Notes under the pieces: model-generated
Databases searched by the model: none
Told to the model about the DNA's origin: nothing
Seen by the model: only the letters and a program-made list of their open reading frames with translations
Position numbers and translations under genes: made by a program
Assembly (NCBI RefSeq): GCF_029168945.1
Contig: NC_083604.1
Coordinates: 67,162,211 to 67,226,210, forward strand
DNA: 64,000 bases
Source: Cannabis sativa
Lineage: Eukaryota > Streptophyta > Magnoliopsida > Rosales > Cannabaceae
Direction: 5' to 3'
Shown here: piece after piece, positions 44,966-56,606 of the stretch
Layout: every line of letters begins with the position of its first letter
How positions within the stretch are numbered: position 1 is the stretch's first letter

Positions 44966-45150
44966 AAACAAGTTCATTTGTTGGCTGTTGGTACCCATAT
45001 AACTTTGGGTCCATTCATGTTAGTTCTAGAACCCTTTGGTACCCATTTAGTCTTGCCTAGATATGCAAATTTCTTTACATGACAATAGGAAATAGTATGA
45101 CCATCTCGGTTACAATATGTGCATGTAAAGTGAGGTAGACTAGATGATTT
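44966..45150 (-). pseudogene. Element G gag-protease junction with second zinc knuckle
   Basis: After the gag part 2 stop, another frame reads CTYCNRDGHTISYCHVKK, a second CCHC knuckle, up to VPTANK and a TGA; a third frame then reads [14 protein letters not shown] before LWFLDSGC. Each switch needs only a single-base change, at AACAAATGAA (about 44988) and CTTATGG (about 44935). Confidence 0.75.
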
Positions 45151-45806
45151 CACAAAAAGTTTCTCAAAAATTTTTGTTTCTTACTAGGATCATAACCAAT
45201 ACCATTTTTTGAAAAACCACATGATTGGTTTCCCACCATGAGATCATAGCCTTCCTTACCTCTAGTGAAGGTATATATGTCATTTTTTAGGCTTCTCACA
45301 TGGGCTTTCAAATCAATAATTTCTTTCTTATGTGAAGCACATGTAGCACATTGAGATTTAGCTATAAGTTCTTTTTCATTTATTTTCAAAATCTCAATTT
45401 CTTTTAAAAGCATGTTGGTCTTCTCTCTAAGGGTTTGGTTTTTAACAAGCAATTTACCAAAATCATCAAATAGTTCCTTAAATGAATTAGACAACTCATC
45501 ATATGACATATCTAAGTTATCATCATCATTTTCGCTATCACAATCATTTTGGTTAGAAATGCTTACCCCATCATCAAGTGCCATCATGCACATGTTTGCC
45601 ACTTCATTCTTTCCTTCTTCTTCGGAGTCCTCTTCGTCACTATTGAGCCAATCCGCCAACATTGCCCTTCCTTTGTATTTGTTCTTCTTTCTCATTGGAC
45701 AATCCATCTTCATATGTCCGGGCTTCTTGCACTCAAAGCAAATTGGTGGATCATCTTTGCTTTTTCTTTCTTTTCGAGTCACTCCCTCTTTGTGGCTTCT
45801 TCCCAA
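45150..45806 (-). pseudogene. Element G gag, part 2 (nucleocapsid)
   Basis: Contains the zinc knuckle CFECKKPGHMKMDC and an acidic stretch (NSDEEDSEEEG), then coiled-coil-like sequence (NQTLREKTNMLLKEIEILKI). It is one frame away from gag part 1; the shift falls in an A-rich run near 45770. Ends at a stop inside an A/T run (about 45150). Confidence 0.8.
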
Positions 45807-46632
45807 AGTTCTTTTTGAATTTCATGAACTTTTTGTATTTCTTAGAGAAGAGTGCCAAATCCTCCATGTCACTACATAAGCTTTCCTCATCTTCTTCACT
45901 AATGGCATGGGAGGATGAAGACTTGAATGCAATAGTCTTCTTTTTCTTCTCAACTTCCTCTTCTTCTTGAGCACTCATGAAAATTTCATGGTTCATGAGT
46001 GAGCCAATTAGTTCTTCCAAGGGAAGTGTTGAGAGATCCTTGGCTTCTTGAATAGCAACCACCTTTCCTTGATAAGCCTTGGTGAGACTTCTCAAAATCT
46101 TGGTCACCATATCCTTTTGAGTAAGTACCTTGCCAAGAGAGTTCAAACCATTAGTAATTGTAGTGAAGCGAGTATACATATTAGCAATGGTTTCATCCGA
46201 TTTCATCTTAAAGTTCTCATATTGAGTGGAATAAATTTGAATTTTAGTTTCCTTCATAGCACTAGTTCCTTGATGAGTAACTTCAAGCATTTTCCACATG
46301 TCATAAGCGGTAGAGGCTTGTTCAATATTTTTAAAAATATCTCTATCCAAACCACATATAAGAGCATATTTAGCTTTAGCATTTTTAGAAAGCATTTTCT
46401 TATCATTTTCATCATATGCTTCATAAGTCTTAATTACTTCAACACCATTTATGACATGTTTAGCAACATAAGGACCACTAGACACAATATGCCACAAATC
46501 ATAGTCAATAGATTGAAGGTAAGTTTCCATTCTAATTTTCCAATAAGGAAAATCTACTCCATTGAAGTATGGTGCTCTATTTGTGCTAAAACCTTCTAAC
46601 ATGTTATTTTGTGAATTACTTGGAAACGCCAT
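45751..46632 (-). pseudogene. Element G gag, part 1 (capsid)
   Basis: Starts MAFPSNSQNNMLEGFSTNR at 46632, 34 nt inside the primer site. Contains the copia gag pattern PYWKIRMETYLQSID, ALICGLDRDIF, AYDMWKMLEVTHQG and MYTRFTTITNGL. The frame ends early (KRKKKQR, stop) because of a one-base shift; the protein continues as part 2. Confidence 0.88.
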
Positions 46633-46672
46633 GCTCTAGATTGTGAAATCTAATCAAATAATTTGAGCCCTT

Positions 46673-46684
46673 GCTCTGATACCA
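46673..46684 (-). promoter_or_regulatory. Primer binding site of G
   Basis: The minus strand reads TGGTATCAGAGC (plus GCTCTGATACCA), just inside the 5' LTR; initiator tRNA-Met type. Confidence 0.92.
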
Positions 46685-47383
46685 ATTGTTAGCCCAAGAT
46701 ATGTTTCCAAGAGGGGGGGTGAATTGGAAATTTAAACTAATTTCGGAAAATTAAAACTTTTAACATAAAATTACGCAATTAGTCAATTAATCAAGTAAAA
46801 GCAAGTAGTATGGCAAGCAATATATTAAGACAAATAATTAAACTTGTAAAGTAAAGAGTTTAAGGATTAGAAAATGCAAACTCTCGATTTTTACAAGGTT
46901 CGGTAGAACTATGCCACCTACGTCCTTGGTCTTCAAAGCTATGGACCTAGCTTTGAGTTCCAATATCGAGCCAAGTTAACGGGCTTGACTAACCCTTACA
47001 ACCGGAAATTTTCACCAAGGTATTTCCAAACCTCTTACAATAGTTTCGCACCCCCGAGGACTATTAACCTCTTTCTCGGATTGTTAAAGTGCCAATCTCA
47101 CTATTTCCGGGTTGTTTACAAAACCGGTGCCAACCTCACCTCAATCACAATATGGAAATGTGTTTGATATACAAGCTAAAATCACTCTAGAAATATGATG
47201 ATACAATGGAAACCTAGAGTGAAAAGCAAGCACACTTAAGATGAATAAAATCAAATTTTGGCTCAAAGTGTGTGAAATGTGTTGGTTTGGATTTCAAACT
47301 TAGAAGCTCCTTAATCTCACTTAGATAGGTTAGATATATGTAATAAATGCTCAACCAACTTGATTTTTTGAGTGAAAATCGAG

Positions 47384-47391
47384 TTTATATA
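47384..47391 (-). promoter_or_regulatory. Probable TATA box of element G
   Basis: TATATAAA on the minus strand in the 5' LTR, downstream (in element sense) of the TTGAC and AACCGGTT clusters; start of transcription expected near 47355. Confidence 0.6.
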
Positions 47392-47463
47392 GTGTTTGAG
47401 TGAAAAATAGCCGTTTATAGCCGTTGGGCACGAAAAACGAGACTCCCTCTGGGAAAATCGGTT

Positions 47464-47524
47464 CACCGGTTTACAATAGGGTAACCGGTTCATGGAGAAC
47501 CGGTTTACCTCTTTGAAACCGGTT
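47464..47524. promoter_or_regulatory. AACCGGTT motif cluster in LTR of G
   Basis: The exact palindrome AACCGGTT occurs at 47483, 47498 and 47517, plus CACCGGTT at 47464, about 75-140 nt upstream of the TATA box in element sense. The same set is in the 3' LTR at 38577-38637. Confidence 0.6.
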
Positions 47525-47853
47525 AACCTAAATCCAGGCAGTGGAAAAAGTTCGATTTTTCGCACTAAAACGGCCATAACTCTCTACTCGATTATCCGAT
47601 TTCAGAAATTCAAACTTTGTTCTCTTAGTTAAACAAAATGTGATTTAGAAATTCAATCAAAAAAATTTTTGAACTATCGTGTGAGAAAACTTGTTGCACA
47701 AGTTAGTGAATGGGCCAAAATTCAAATTTATAAAAACTTAGTGTGCTATGCAAATCACTTTAACAAGACTAAAGTAGATTTATACCATTTAATTTTGAGT
47801 AGTCTTGATGTAGATGAGCCTCCTAGCTTGATTTGCATGTTTTTGATCCCAAG

Positions 47854-47920
47854 TTGACTTTTCCCGAGAGTTGACCTTGACCTTGACTTTGACTTTGACT
47901 TTCGGGTTGACTTTTTGACT
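47854..47920. promoter_or_regulatory. Array of eight W-box cores in LTR of G
   Basis: TTGAC followed by C or T occurs eight times in 67 bp, all on the plus strand. TTGAC(C/T) is the WRKY-binding W-box. It lies in the U3 part, about 460-530 nt upstream of the TATA box. A duplicate array is at 38967-39032. Confidence 0.6.
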
Positions 47921-48159
47921 TTGGGCTTTTGAAGACCTCTTTTGAATAGGGTCTTGAGTTGTTGATCCCTTGATGAATCTTTTGCTCTTGATATGCTTGT
48001 TGAATCCATTTAGTGTTGCTTTCAAAAGTTTGGTAAAAATACCAAAATATTTATTTTCTCTTTTAAATTTGCTACAAAATCAATAAATCATTAGTAACAA
48101 ATAATAATCAAATATTTGCTAATCATCAAAACAAGGAGATCGAAAAGTTTGAGTTAACA

Positions 48160-49336
48160 AAGTGTTTTAAGGATAAAATACATTGTAGGGTGTAACGGTA
48201 ATCTAATCCCTTTACAGTGTAGATCATTCATATAGAGGTTCATTGATCAAATTAGGATTATAATAATGGATAACTAATGATGTGTCTATATGGTGGAACA
48301 TATAGAGCATTCTATATACTGAGAGTGCAATTCTAAGTTCTATGCGTGGATTCAACGAAGAATTAATAAGTTTGTGAATTTTAGTGCTAAATTCTTGATC
48401 TACTTATTTGAAGCTCGGTTATATAGACCCATGGTCCCCGCACTAGTTGAGATAATATTGCTTGTAAGACTCATATAATTGGTTTTGATTAATCAATTAT
48501 AATTCTCAAATTAGACTATGTCTATTTGTGAAATTTTCACTAAGTAAGGGCGAAATTGTAAAGAAAGAGTTTATAGGGGCATATTTGTTAATTATGATAC
48601 TTTGTATGGTTCAATTAATAAATATGATAAATGACAATATTATTTAATAATTATTTATAGTTATTAAATAGTTAGAATTGGCATTTAAATGGTTGAATTA
48701 GAAAATTGGCATTTTTGAGAAAATCAGATGCAGAAAAGATAAAACTGCAAAATTGCAAAAAGTGAGGCCCAAATCCACTATATAGGGCCGGCCACTTTTG
48801 TAGGGTTTTTCCCTCTGATATTTTCATTATTTTAATGCCAAATAATTCAAACCTAACCCTAGTGGAATGCTATAAATAGATAGTGAAGGCTTCAGGAAAA
48901 TTACACACTTTTCTTCTGACACTTTTGATTCAGAAAAAACTGAGCCTTCTCTCTCCCTATCTGGCTGACCACTCCCTCTCTTCTTTTCTTCCTTCAATTT
49001 CGAAATTCTTAGTGTATGAGTAGTGCCCACACACAGCAAGTGATACCTTAATCATAGTGAGGAAGATCGTGAAGAAAGACTTTCGGCAAGAAGGAGTTTC
49101 AGCATCAAAGATTCAGAGAAAGAGATCCAGGTTCAGATATTGATAATGCTCTGCTACAGAAAGGAATCAAGGGCTAGATATCTGAACGGAAGGAGTCATT
49201 ATATTCCGCTGCACCCAGTGTAAGGTTTCCTAAACTTTATATGTGTTTATTTCATCGTTTTAGAAAGTTCATATTTAGGGTGTTAATCAACATACTTGTG
49301 AGTAGATCTAAGATCCTGGTAAAATAATTTCCAATA
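48160..49336 (+). mobile_element. Element F, LTR part 3
   Basis: Continues after G (GTGTTTTAAGGATAAAATACATTG) to about CCAATA before a primer-like site. Contains TATAAATAGA near 48870 and leader-like CT-rich sequence near 48950. Non-coding. Confidence 0.65.
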
Positions 49337-49338
49337 AT

Positions 49339-49351
49339 TGGCCTCAGAGCC
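49339..49351 (+). promoter_or_regulatory. Primer-site-like motif of F
   Basis: TGGCCTCAGAGCC resembles TGGTATCAGAGCC with two changes, at the position expected for a primer site after the LTR. Confidence 0.5.
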
Positions 49352-50722
49352 ATGGTAATTGATTTACTTGCAAGAAATTTGGACTTTAAAACGATTGTTT
49401 GTTTGTTTTTGGATGGTATGTTGTATTGAGTGTTATTTGATGATTGATTGATGTTTGTGAATTTTCGTGAAAAATAATTGCGATTCTGTTTCTGGAATTA
49501 TTTTTATTGGATAGTATGGAAAAAATTAAGCAAGTTACTTTTTTAGAGAACTCAATTTCGATTTAAGTTGAATTAGTTATGATTTTTTGAAGATTCGAAA
49601 AAATCGGAGCTGTGCTGAAATTTTCCTACGATCGCGAAAACTGTCCGTACAGCTCACAATTTTTTCGTTTTTCTTCGATTTTTCATGCTTTTTCATGTAA
49701 TTAACTTCCGATTTTTTGTGTAGTTCTATATTTATACTATTACTATTCCTAATTCAATTCTAATTATCATTATGAATTAATTTAATATTTTTTAAATTTA
49801 ATTCAAGATATTAGTGTAATTTGAATTTAAAATAGTTAGTATCTATCTTTTTTTTGCTTAATTATCTATCTTATTTTTAAATTTGATTATATCTTATCTT
49901 ATTTTTAAATTTAAGGTCAGATTTTAAAATTTTAAATTAAATCTTTTTTTTTTTAAATAATTTGACCTTATTTAAATTTAAAATAAGATAACTATAATCA
50001 TGTAATTTTAAATAGATATAAGATATTAGCTAACTTTTAAAATTTGTTATTTTATTTATTTAAATTACATTTAAAATCTGAAAAAGATATTCATTTATCT
50101 TTTTTTAAATTTTTATTTAATTTTTATTTATAAAATAACATTTAAATTTTAAAAGTAGTTAACAAATTTTGAAATGATATTTAGGTTGGTTGAAACCTAA
50201 TTTTTCAAAATTGTAGGTTTAATTTTAAATTTAAATTTTAATTTAATTTCGATTTTTTTTATTTCAAATTTTTTTTTAAATTTTCGAAAATTATTTTTTT
50301 TATTTAATTAATTTAATTTCGAAATTAATAATTTAATTTAAAATTAAATAAATCCTACATCCAACTATCCAGCTAACCTTGTTGCAGGAGTATGTGTTTT
50401 AGCTTGTTTGTAAGTTTTCAAAACCTATTTTTACTTGATTGCAAATAGCCATGGTTACTTTTTGCCAGATCTAATGATCTGATGGCTCCCTTGGTCAAGT
50501 AAATAATTTGTAACGGGTATATTTACAATCTTCTTTCATCTATGTATGACCTAGCAACATGATAGGACCCATCCAAAGTGTGCCTGTGTGAGCCTATGTG
50601 TTTAATTTCATTATAGATGCATATAGGTTGCTGTTGCTAAAATAAATTATCATAGTTCTTGATAGAATTTATTTAGGCTCATTTAATTTTTGGGCCTATT
50701 CAATTAATAACAGTTGTTCTTA
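49352..50722 (+). mobile_element. Element F, non-coding interior part 1
   Basis: AT-rich, without open frames; no gag or pol similarity can be read. It may belong to a large non-autonomous (LARD-type) element. It ends at the 9-bp sequence TTGTTCTTA, which recurs at 53528. Confidence 0.5.
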
Positions 50723-51369
50723 GGGATTTTTTTCAAAAATATACATAAAATACAAAATAATTACAAAAATAACCTAACAAATCTCAATTACAATAATATC
50801 TTGCCACGTCATTAAAAAATACCTTAATTTCAAAATAATATGCCTGAAATGAAACTATTCCCGAAATTCCTTTTTTTTTTTTTTTTTAATTATCCTACGT
50901 TTCAAAAGTAATATTTTAGTTACTTATGATGTTGATAAGAAACTAATAAGTAACTTTTTCATAAAAAGTATCACTTTTATATCATATAATTTGAGATACA
51001 TTTTGATTACCTCTAAAACTTACATGTATAAAATTATTTAGGTTATATTAATACATTTGAGTAACTTTCAAGTTTATTTTCGAAAATAATGAGTTGTCAT
51101 CCAGTAAACTACCATTTTAGTAAATTATATTTAAAAAAAATATATATTATAAATGTTTAAGTCACCCATATTTTTTAAATATAAATTGATATATGCATTT
51201 TGATTAGTTAAATAAGGAATGAAGTTACAAATAACTTTTAAATTATTACTAATAAGAGACATTTTTAGACCAATTAGTTATGATTTCGATAAGATACCAA
51301 TTTGTTACTTTTGATAAAATTATCAATTTTAAAATAAAAAGATGATGATTAGACCAAATATTCTATAAT

Positions 51370-52005
51370 CAGATATGCATATACTCATATATGCCAAATA
51401 AACTTATTAGTTTATTTTGGCATATTGAAACAAATTTTCATTCTTTGTTTATATTTTTCGTATAGCCTACCATCGTATATGCTCATAAATCTATTGGTTT
51501 ATTTGGACATGATGAAACAAATTTTCATTTTTCTTTTCGTATATTGAAACAATAATTCATTTTATTTCATATAGCCTACCAATATATATGTCAATAAACT
51601 TATTAGTTCCTGTTTGATAGAACAACATTTTATATTTTTCAATATAGAGTAAACTATAATCAAACATAATGATATACGCCAATAAATCTATTAGTCTATT
51701 TTCGTATAATGGAACAACAATTTATTTTTTTATTTCAAAGACAATGTGTGCTATAAAATAATAAACTAATTGGTCTTTTTTTTTCAAGTCTAGACATCAA
51801 ATTTGGCTATATACAAAGTATATGACTGTAACATGTCTTACATAGTAAACCTGGATAACGATATATGCACTTGTCAAAGATTCGAATATGAAATGCATTG
51901 CTCACATGAAATGTCTTGTTCATAAGTTTATTTAGCATATATGGCTATACTATGCCTATACTCATACATGCAAAATAAACTGATTAGTTTATTTTGGCAT
52001 ATTAA
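51370..52005 (+). repeat. Degenerate repeat with stem-loop phrases
   Basis: A phrase around TATGCCAAATAAAC...GTTTATTTTGGCATA (self-complementary, 51390-51424) recurs in worn forms near 51475, 51575, 51680 and 51968, often followed by GAAACAAATTTTCATT. Confidence 0.55.
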
Positions 52006-52487
52006 CACAAATTTTCATTATACTTAACCACACAATCAGCTAACCATCGATTGAAAATTAATTAGTTATCTAAATTAATTACTAATTAGTTATTTTAAAG
52101 GTATATTATGATATCTAAGATACATTTTTTTGTAATTTTAATTTATTGTAAAAACTAATTAGCTATCATAGTATAATAATGAAGTTAACTAAATTCTAAA
52201 ATAAATATTGACTAAGATTAAGAAAAAAAGGTAACTAATTAGTATATGATTAGTATTATGAGTAATCTAATGGTTTCTTTGATTTTCGAAATAACGAAAA
52301 AATATATATTTCCCGCATCTTAAAATGTTCACATTGAAGTGTAGATCACAATAATATTTTTTTAAGGCTCAATTGAATAACAACGTGACCATCAATTCTT
52401 TTTAAAATTTAAAGATAAGAGAGAGAAAGAGGGAAAGAGAAAAAGATAAAGAGAGGGGAAGATGGTAAATATAAACTGGATCTATCT

Positions 52488-53282
52488 TTTTTTTTTTTTT
52501 TTGAGAAAAAGCGTTCATATCATAAATAAAATCAAACGTTAGACCTCTGGGTCGTTACATAATATATTGTCAGGTAAGGAGGACACTGGGATAGTCCCAA
52601 ACACCTGATGAGCAAACGCCCATCTAGCCACATTATGAGCGGCAAAATTACAAGTTCTAGGAATATAAGAGAAATTACAACTAATAAAAGAAGGAGAAGA
52701 ATTAGTACAAAATGAGACATAGTTTTCAAGAGCCCAATGAGATTCCATTCCATTGAGCGCATTGATTACCATCCTCGAATCATTCTCCACAATTGCAAAT
52801 TTAGTTCCGATGTCTAAAGCAACCGACACAGCTAAGCAGCAGGCCGCAGCTTCACCGCACATAGCATCCGAGAAATCTTCCCGAGCCGTCTAAATTCTAA
52901 TCACCTTGCCAAAATGATCTCTTGCAACAACAGCGATGCACAGACTATTAAGGCCCACCTTTACATCACAGTTCAGCTTGATCCAATCCAGAGGAGGAGG
53001 GGACCAAGCTTCCGTTAGATCTGGAGTGGGACTAGGCAGCAAAGAAGCATGAGAATCTGCATAAGAAGTACAAATATTATCAATACACTTATTTATGTCA
53101 GGGGAACAATTATTATGGACCTTCTCGTTTCGCACCCTCCAAATAGTATCCACAACAATCGAGGCATATAGGAAAACCGCATCGCATCAGCGTTGATGCC
53201 TCTTTTGTTTAGATCCCAGATAAACTTGACCCAATCCCAAACACGGATGCCAGTGTCGCACACTGGGAAAATGCCCCAGGGA
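52488..53282 (-). pseudogene. 5'-truncated LINE insertion, RNase H end
   Basis: The minus strand reads the C-terminus of a plant LINE: DWVKFIWDLNKRG (zf-RVT side, about 53220), IWRVRNEKVHN, PPPLDWIKLNCDVKV, then after one stop (about 52891) CGEAAACCLAVSVALD, FAIVENDSRMVINAL and CNFAAHNVARWAF, an RNase H-like domain. A T-run at its left (minus-strand poly-A tail) and a 17-bp duplication ATAAACTGGATCTATCT at 52471-52487 and 53283-53299 show target-primed insertion. Only the 3' 0.8 kb was copied. Inactive. Confidence 0.92.
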
Positions 53283-53536
53283 ATAAACTGGATCTATCTA
53301 TGCTTAATTTCACATGCTATACAAATAAATAAATAAACAAAAGGAAAGAAGAAAAAAATAATAAAGAAAGAAAGAAAAAGGCATCAGCTTAGTATATCAT
53401 GCATTCATGTTTTGGTAATACCATTAAAATAAAAACGGTATAAAACACACGGTAAAATTATTAATTAAATGCTGTACAATATTACCGATAATAAGATATA
53501 AAAAACGACTGCACATGTAAATTTTCCTTGTTCTTA

Positions 53537-54423
53537 TTAAGGTTAAAATCCTCTCTTTTGGGCCTTGTGTGAGAGTTGGGAGCCACAGTAGTGGGTACGA
53601 CATACTGAACCCAGCACCCCCTCACATGAACTACCCCAATTGTGAAGGCCCATTTGCCTGATTTGAATAACTGTACTAGGTTAATTAAACTAGTTTAACC
53701 TAATAAAATTGATTAGCAACATAATTAATTTCATTTATTTTGAAATTAATTTAAGAAAATTATAGTTTAAAGAATTTTTTATTCTAAGCTAAACTATATG
53801 TATTTTCTTGTATTTAATTAAATATAGAATTATAACCATCTAGATCCTTTCTGGAGCTTAATTTAAATTTTTCATTAAATATTCCTATTTAAGTTGATAT
53901 TTAGTTATCTTCAACTAACCAACTTAAATCTGAATATCTTTTGGATTTAAAATTTCAAAATTAAGTTGAGGAATTTTAGGCATTGGTTATTAAGATTCTT
54001 TAAGATATTTTTTAAGTTAATATATTTTCGAATATTAACTTAAAATGGAATATTTTAGATATTTTTTAGGTTAATATCTTTTCGAATATTAACTTAAAAT
54101 GGAATATTTTTAAATTAAGTGGTTACAACTTAATTTTTGATATTTAATTAAATTTAAATTTGAAAATATTTAAGTTCTAGATTTTTTCTAATACAACTTA
54201 AATTAGATATTTTTTTCAAATTTTGTGGAAAAGATACTTAGTCAAATAAAATATTTTCTAGATAGTTATTTCTAGACTACTTATTATTTCTAATATTTAA
54301 AAGGAAAATATTATACATTGTGAAATTAATTATTTATATAATTAATTTTGGTACAATTTATTTTAAGTATATTTTTCCTAGTATTAAACTAGAGATTAAT
54401 AATTAAGCATTCTCTACACTTAA
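53537..54423 (+). mobile_element. Element F, interior part 2 (inferred)
   Basis: Non-coding AT-rich sequence; includes GGGAGCCACAGTAGTGGGTACG near 53579. Placed in F because removing the insertion with one duplication copy joins it to 50722. Ends at CTTAA, the target duplication of I. Confidence 0.4.
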
Positions 54424-54478
54424 TGTAATATCCAGTTTATATAGGTATTTGGTATATTAAGTGTGATACAATTAAATT

Positions 54479-54535
<57 letters not shown>

Positions 54536-56591
54536 GTTGTTGTTGTTGTTGTTGTTGTGCGTGTGTGATTAGAAAAAAATGATATATATATATATTAAAT
54601 AGTGAGATAAATAAATAGTGAAGCATTAGATTAGTTAGTTAGTTTAAAATTTAAAATTTAAATTTAAATCAGCATAATTTTATCTGATTAGTTAGATATT
54701 TATTTTTAAATTTAAACCTATTATACGATATGTTATATACGTATATACTCTATAACCCTAGCAGCCAGATAGTATCGTATTCCCTTATTCTCACCATCTC
54801 TCAATTTCCTTTTTTTTTATTCTCTCTATTGAACCAAATCAATTGTTTTAATCTTAAGAGCTTCGGGGTTAGCAATCAACCGATCATCGTTCCGTGTCTT
54901 CGAAATCTTCAGGTAAAATTCGTACTTGTTTTTATTTTCGTTTTCAGAGAAATAGGCTTTTATAAAACTATCATATCTCTCTCCCCATAGGTCCGTTTTC
55001 AGTGATCTAGGTACCGTTTTAAAGATAATTTAATGATCTATATTTTTTATGAAGAAACTCTTTCCTAATTCTGAGTATTTCGATGTCAAAAATTCATGTT
55101 TTACACTGACTTTCGAATTACAGTTTTTTTTAAATTTCTTTTCGATATTACCTTAGTAAAAGTGTCATATCTCTCTCGATATCTATTATTTTCAAGCGAT
55201 TCTTGTACTGTTAGAAAGATAATTCAATAATCCATATTTTCTTTGAAGAAACCTTTCCCTAGTTCGGAGTTCTTACCAGTCAAAAGTTAGGATCTTTACT
55301 CGGTTATGGTATTTCGTTTTAAGTTTCGTTTCAGAAAAAGTGTCTTCAGTAAAAATTCAATATCTCTCTTAATTTTGATCCATTTTAAAAGATCTTTATC
55401 TCGTTTTAAAGCTTAGAAAAATAGCTATATTTTTTATGAAGAAAGTGTTGTCTAGATCGGGGTGTAACTATTTTTAAAACTTTTATTTTTAGGCTGTATT
55501 CAGAAATCGGCATGATCCAGGATTTTAAAGAAACTGTTTTGAGAAAACATGCATAACTCCTAGGTTATAGCTCCGATTTTGGTGATCTTTATACCGTTAG
55601 AAAGGTCTTTCAATTAACTAAAAACTTTGTGAACAGTAGAACTTCTAATTCAAACGTTTTATAAGTCAAATTCTAGGCTAAACTTGCTGTACAGTAAGAA
55701 TAATAAATATATTGAGTTTATCGGTGGACTAAGGGTTTCACTAATTGTTATAGGGCCTAGAAGGTATCGTAGGAGTTAATTACAGCGGAGTTGAGGTAAG
55801 GAAAAATAATTATACTTTATACTTGCTTTTTATATGGTTTGAGTACCTAGTATGACTGCTTGAATAAATTGTATTGAAACTGTGGAATGTGATAGTTTCG
55901 GTGAAATATTAGTGTTTTGTCGATGGATTGTATATGGCTGTTTAATCATGTTCCAGGTACTTGGAAGTGGTTGGAAACCACACATGTATGGTGATGTGGT
56001 AAGTGAGGCAGTGTACGTAAGGGTGCACTGGTTATTGGTACTGCGTTCTGGTTAAGAACGTAAGACACTCCAGATTTGTATGGAAGCTGGTGTGTGATTG
56101 TGAGTGTGAGTATGTGGTATTTCAGTATTTGTGTGGCTGCCTCTATTTATACTTATGATTAGGTTGTTGTATGTTTGATGTATATGTTTGTGCTATGATG
56201 TGTGAATGCTGGTACATAGTATTTTGTTTTCCTTACTGGGCTTTGCAGCTCACCCCTTATTTACCCCCTATGTGCAGATAAGTAAGCCTGTAAGCTTTCG
56301 GTGACAAGTTGAGTCTGGGCAGCATGGGGTGTATCTCGTGTGATCATGTAACTGCGTGTGGTCTTGGCCATCTTCCGCTGAAAGTTTTTTTTTTAAATTT
56401 ATTAAACTTATCGAGGATGTTGTCGTTTAAATTTTCTATTACTTTTCCCTAAGTGGTAATACTTTATTTTCAACTGGGTACCCATGTTTTGAAAAGAGTT
56501 TTTTTTTTTTTTTAAAAAAATAAAGGCAACATTAGTATCTTAACGCCAGTTTATTTATGGCATCTTATTTTACGTAAGTAAGGGCGTTACA
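54424..56591 (+). mobile_element. Tekay-like chromovirus I, 5' LTR
   Basis: 2168 bp, TGTAATATCC to GGGCGTTACA, flanked by CTTAA (54419-54423). Contains an ATT/GTT microsatellite (54478-54557), four degenerate units of about 185 bp (54960-55690) and the block CTGGGCTTTGCAGCTCACCC near 56237. The matching 3' LTR differs in the microsatellite, a 10-bp indel and about eight bases. Confidence 0.95.
54478..54557 (+). repeat. (ATT)n-(GTT)n microsatellite in 5' LTR of I
   Basis: Tandem ATT then GTT units, shorter than the copy at about 61813-61912 in the 3' LTR. Confidence 0.9.
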
Positions 56592-56593
56592 AA

Positions 56594-56606
56594 TGGTACC
56601 AGAGCC
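56594..56606 (+). promoter_or_regulatory. Primer binding site of I (variant)
   Basis: TGGTACCAGAGCC, initiator tRNA-Met type with T to C at the fifth position, two bases after the LTR. Confidence 0.8.

Larger units (their letters stand above)
46687..48159 (-). mobile_element. Element G, 5' LTR
   Basis: 1473 bp, almost identical to the 3' LTR; outer flank AAGTG (48160-48164) matches 37794-37798, so G inserted into F very recently. This copy would drive transcription leftward. Confidence 0.96.
50723..53527. mobile_element. MULE-like insertion with perfect 9-bp duplication
   Basis: TTGTTCTTA flanks the segment on both sides (50714-50722 and 53528-53536); 9-bp duplications are typical of Mutator-like elements. 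Ends: GGGATTTTTTTC at the left, GGAAAATTTACATG (inverted) at the right, which match only weakly. No transposase reading frame; a LINE sits inside. The assignment rests on the duplication and on continuity of F outside it. Confidence 0.5.

Noticed and set aside
45412..46599. Several plus-strand ORFs opposite gag of G
   Set aside because: Shadows of the copia gag on the minus strand, which shows clear family motifs.
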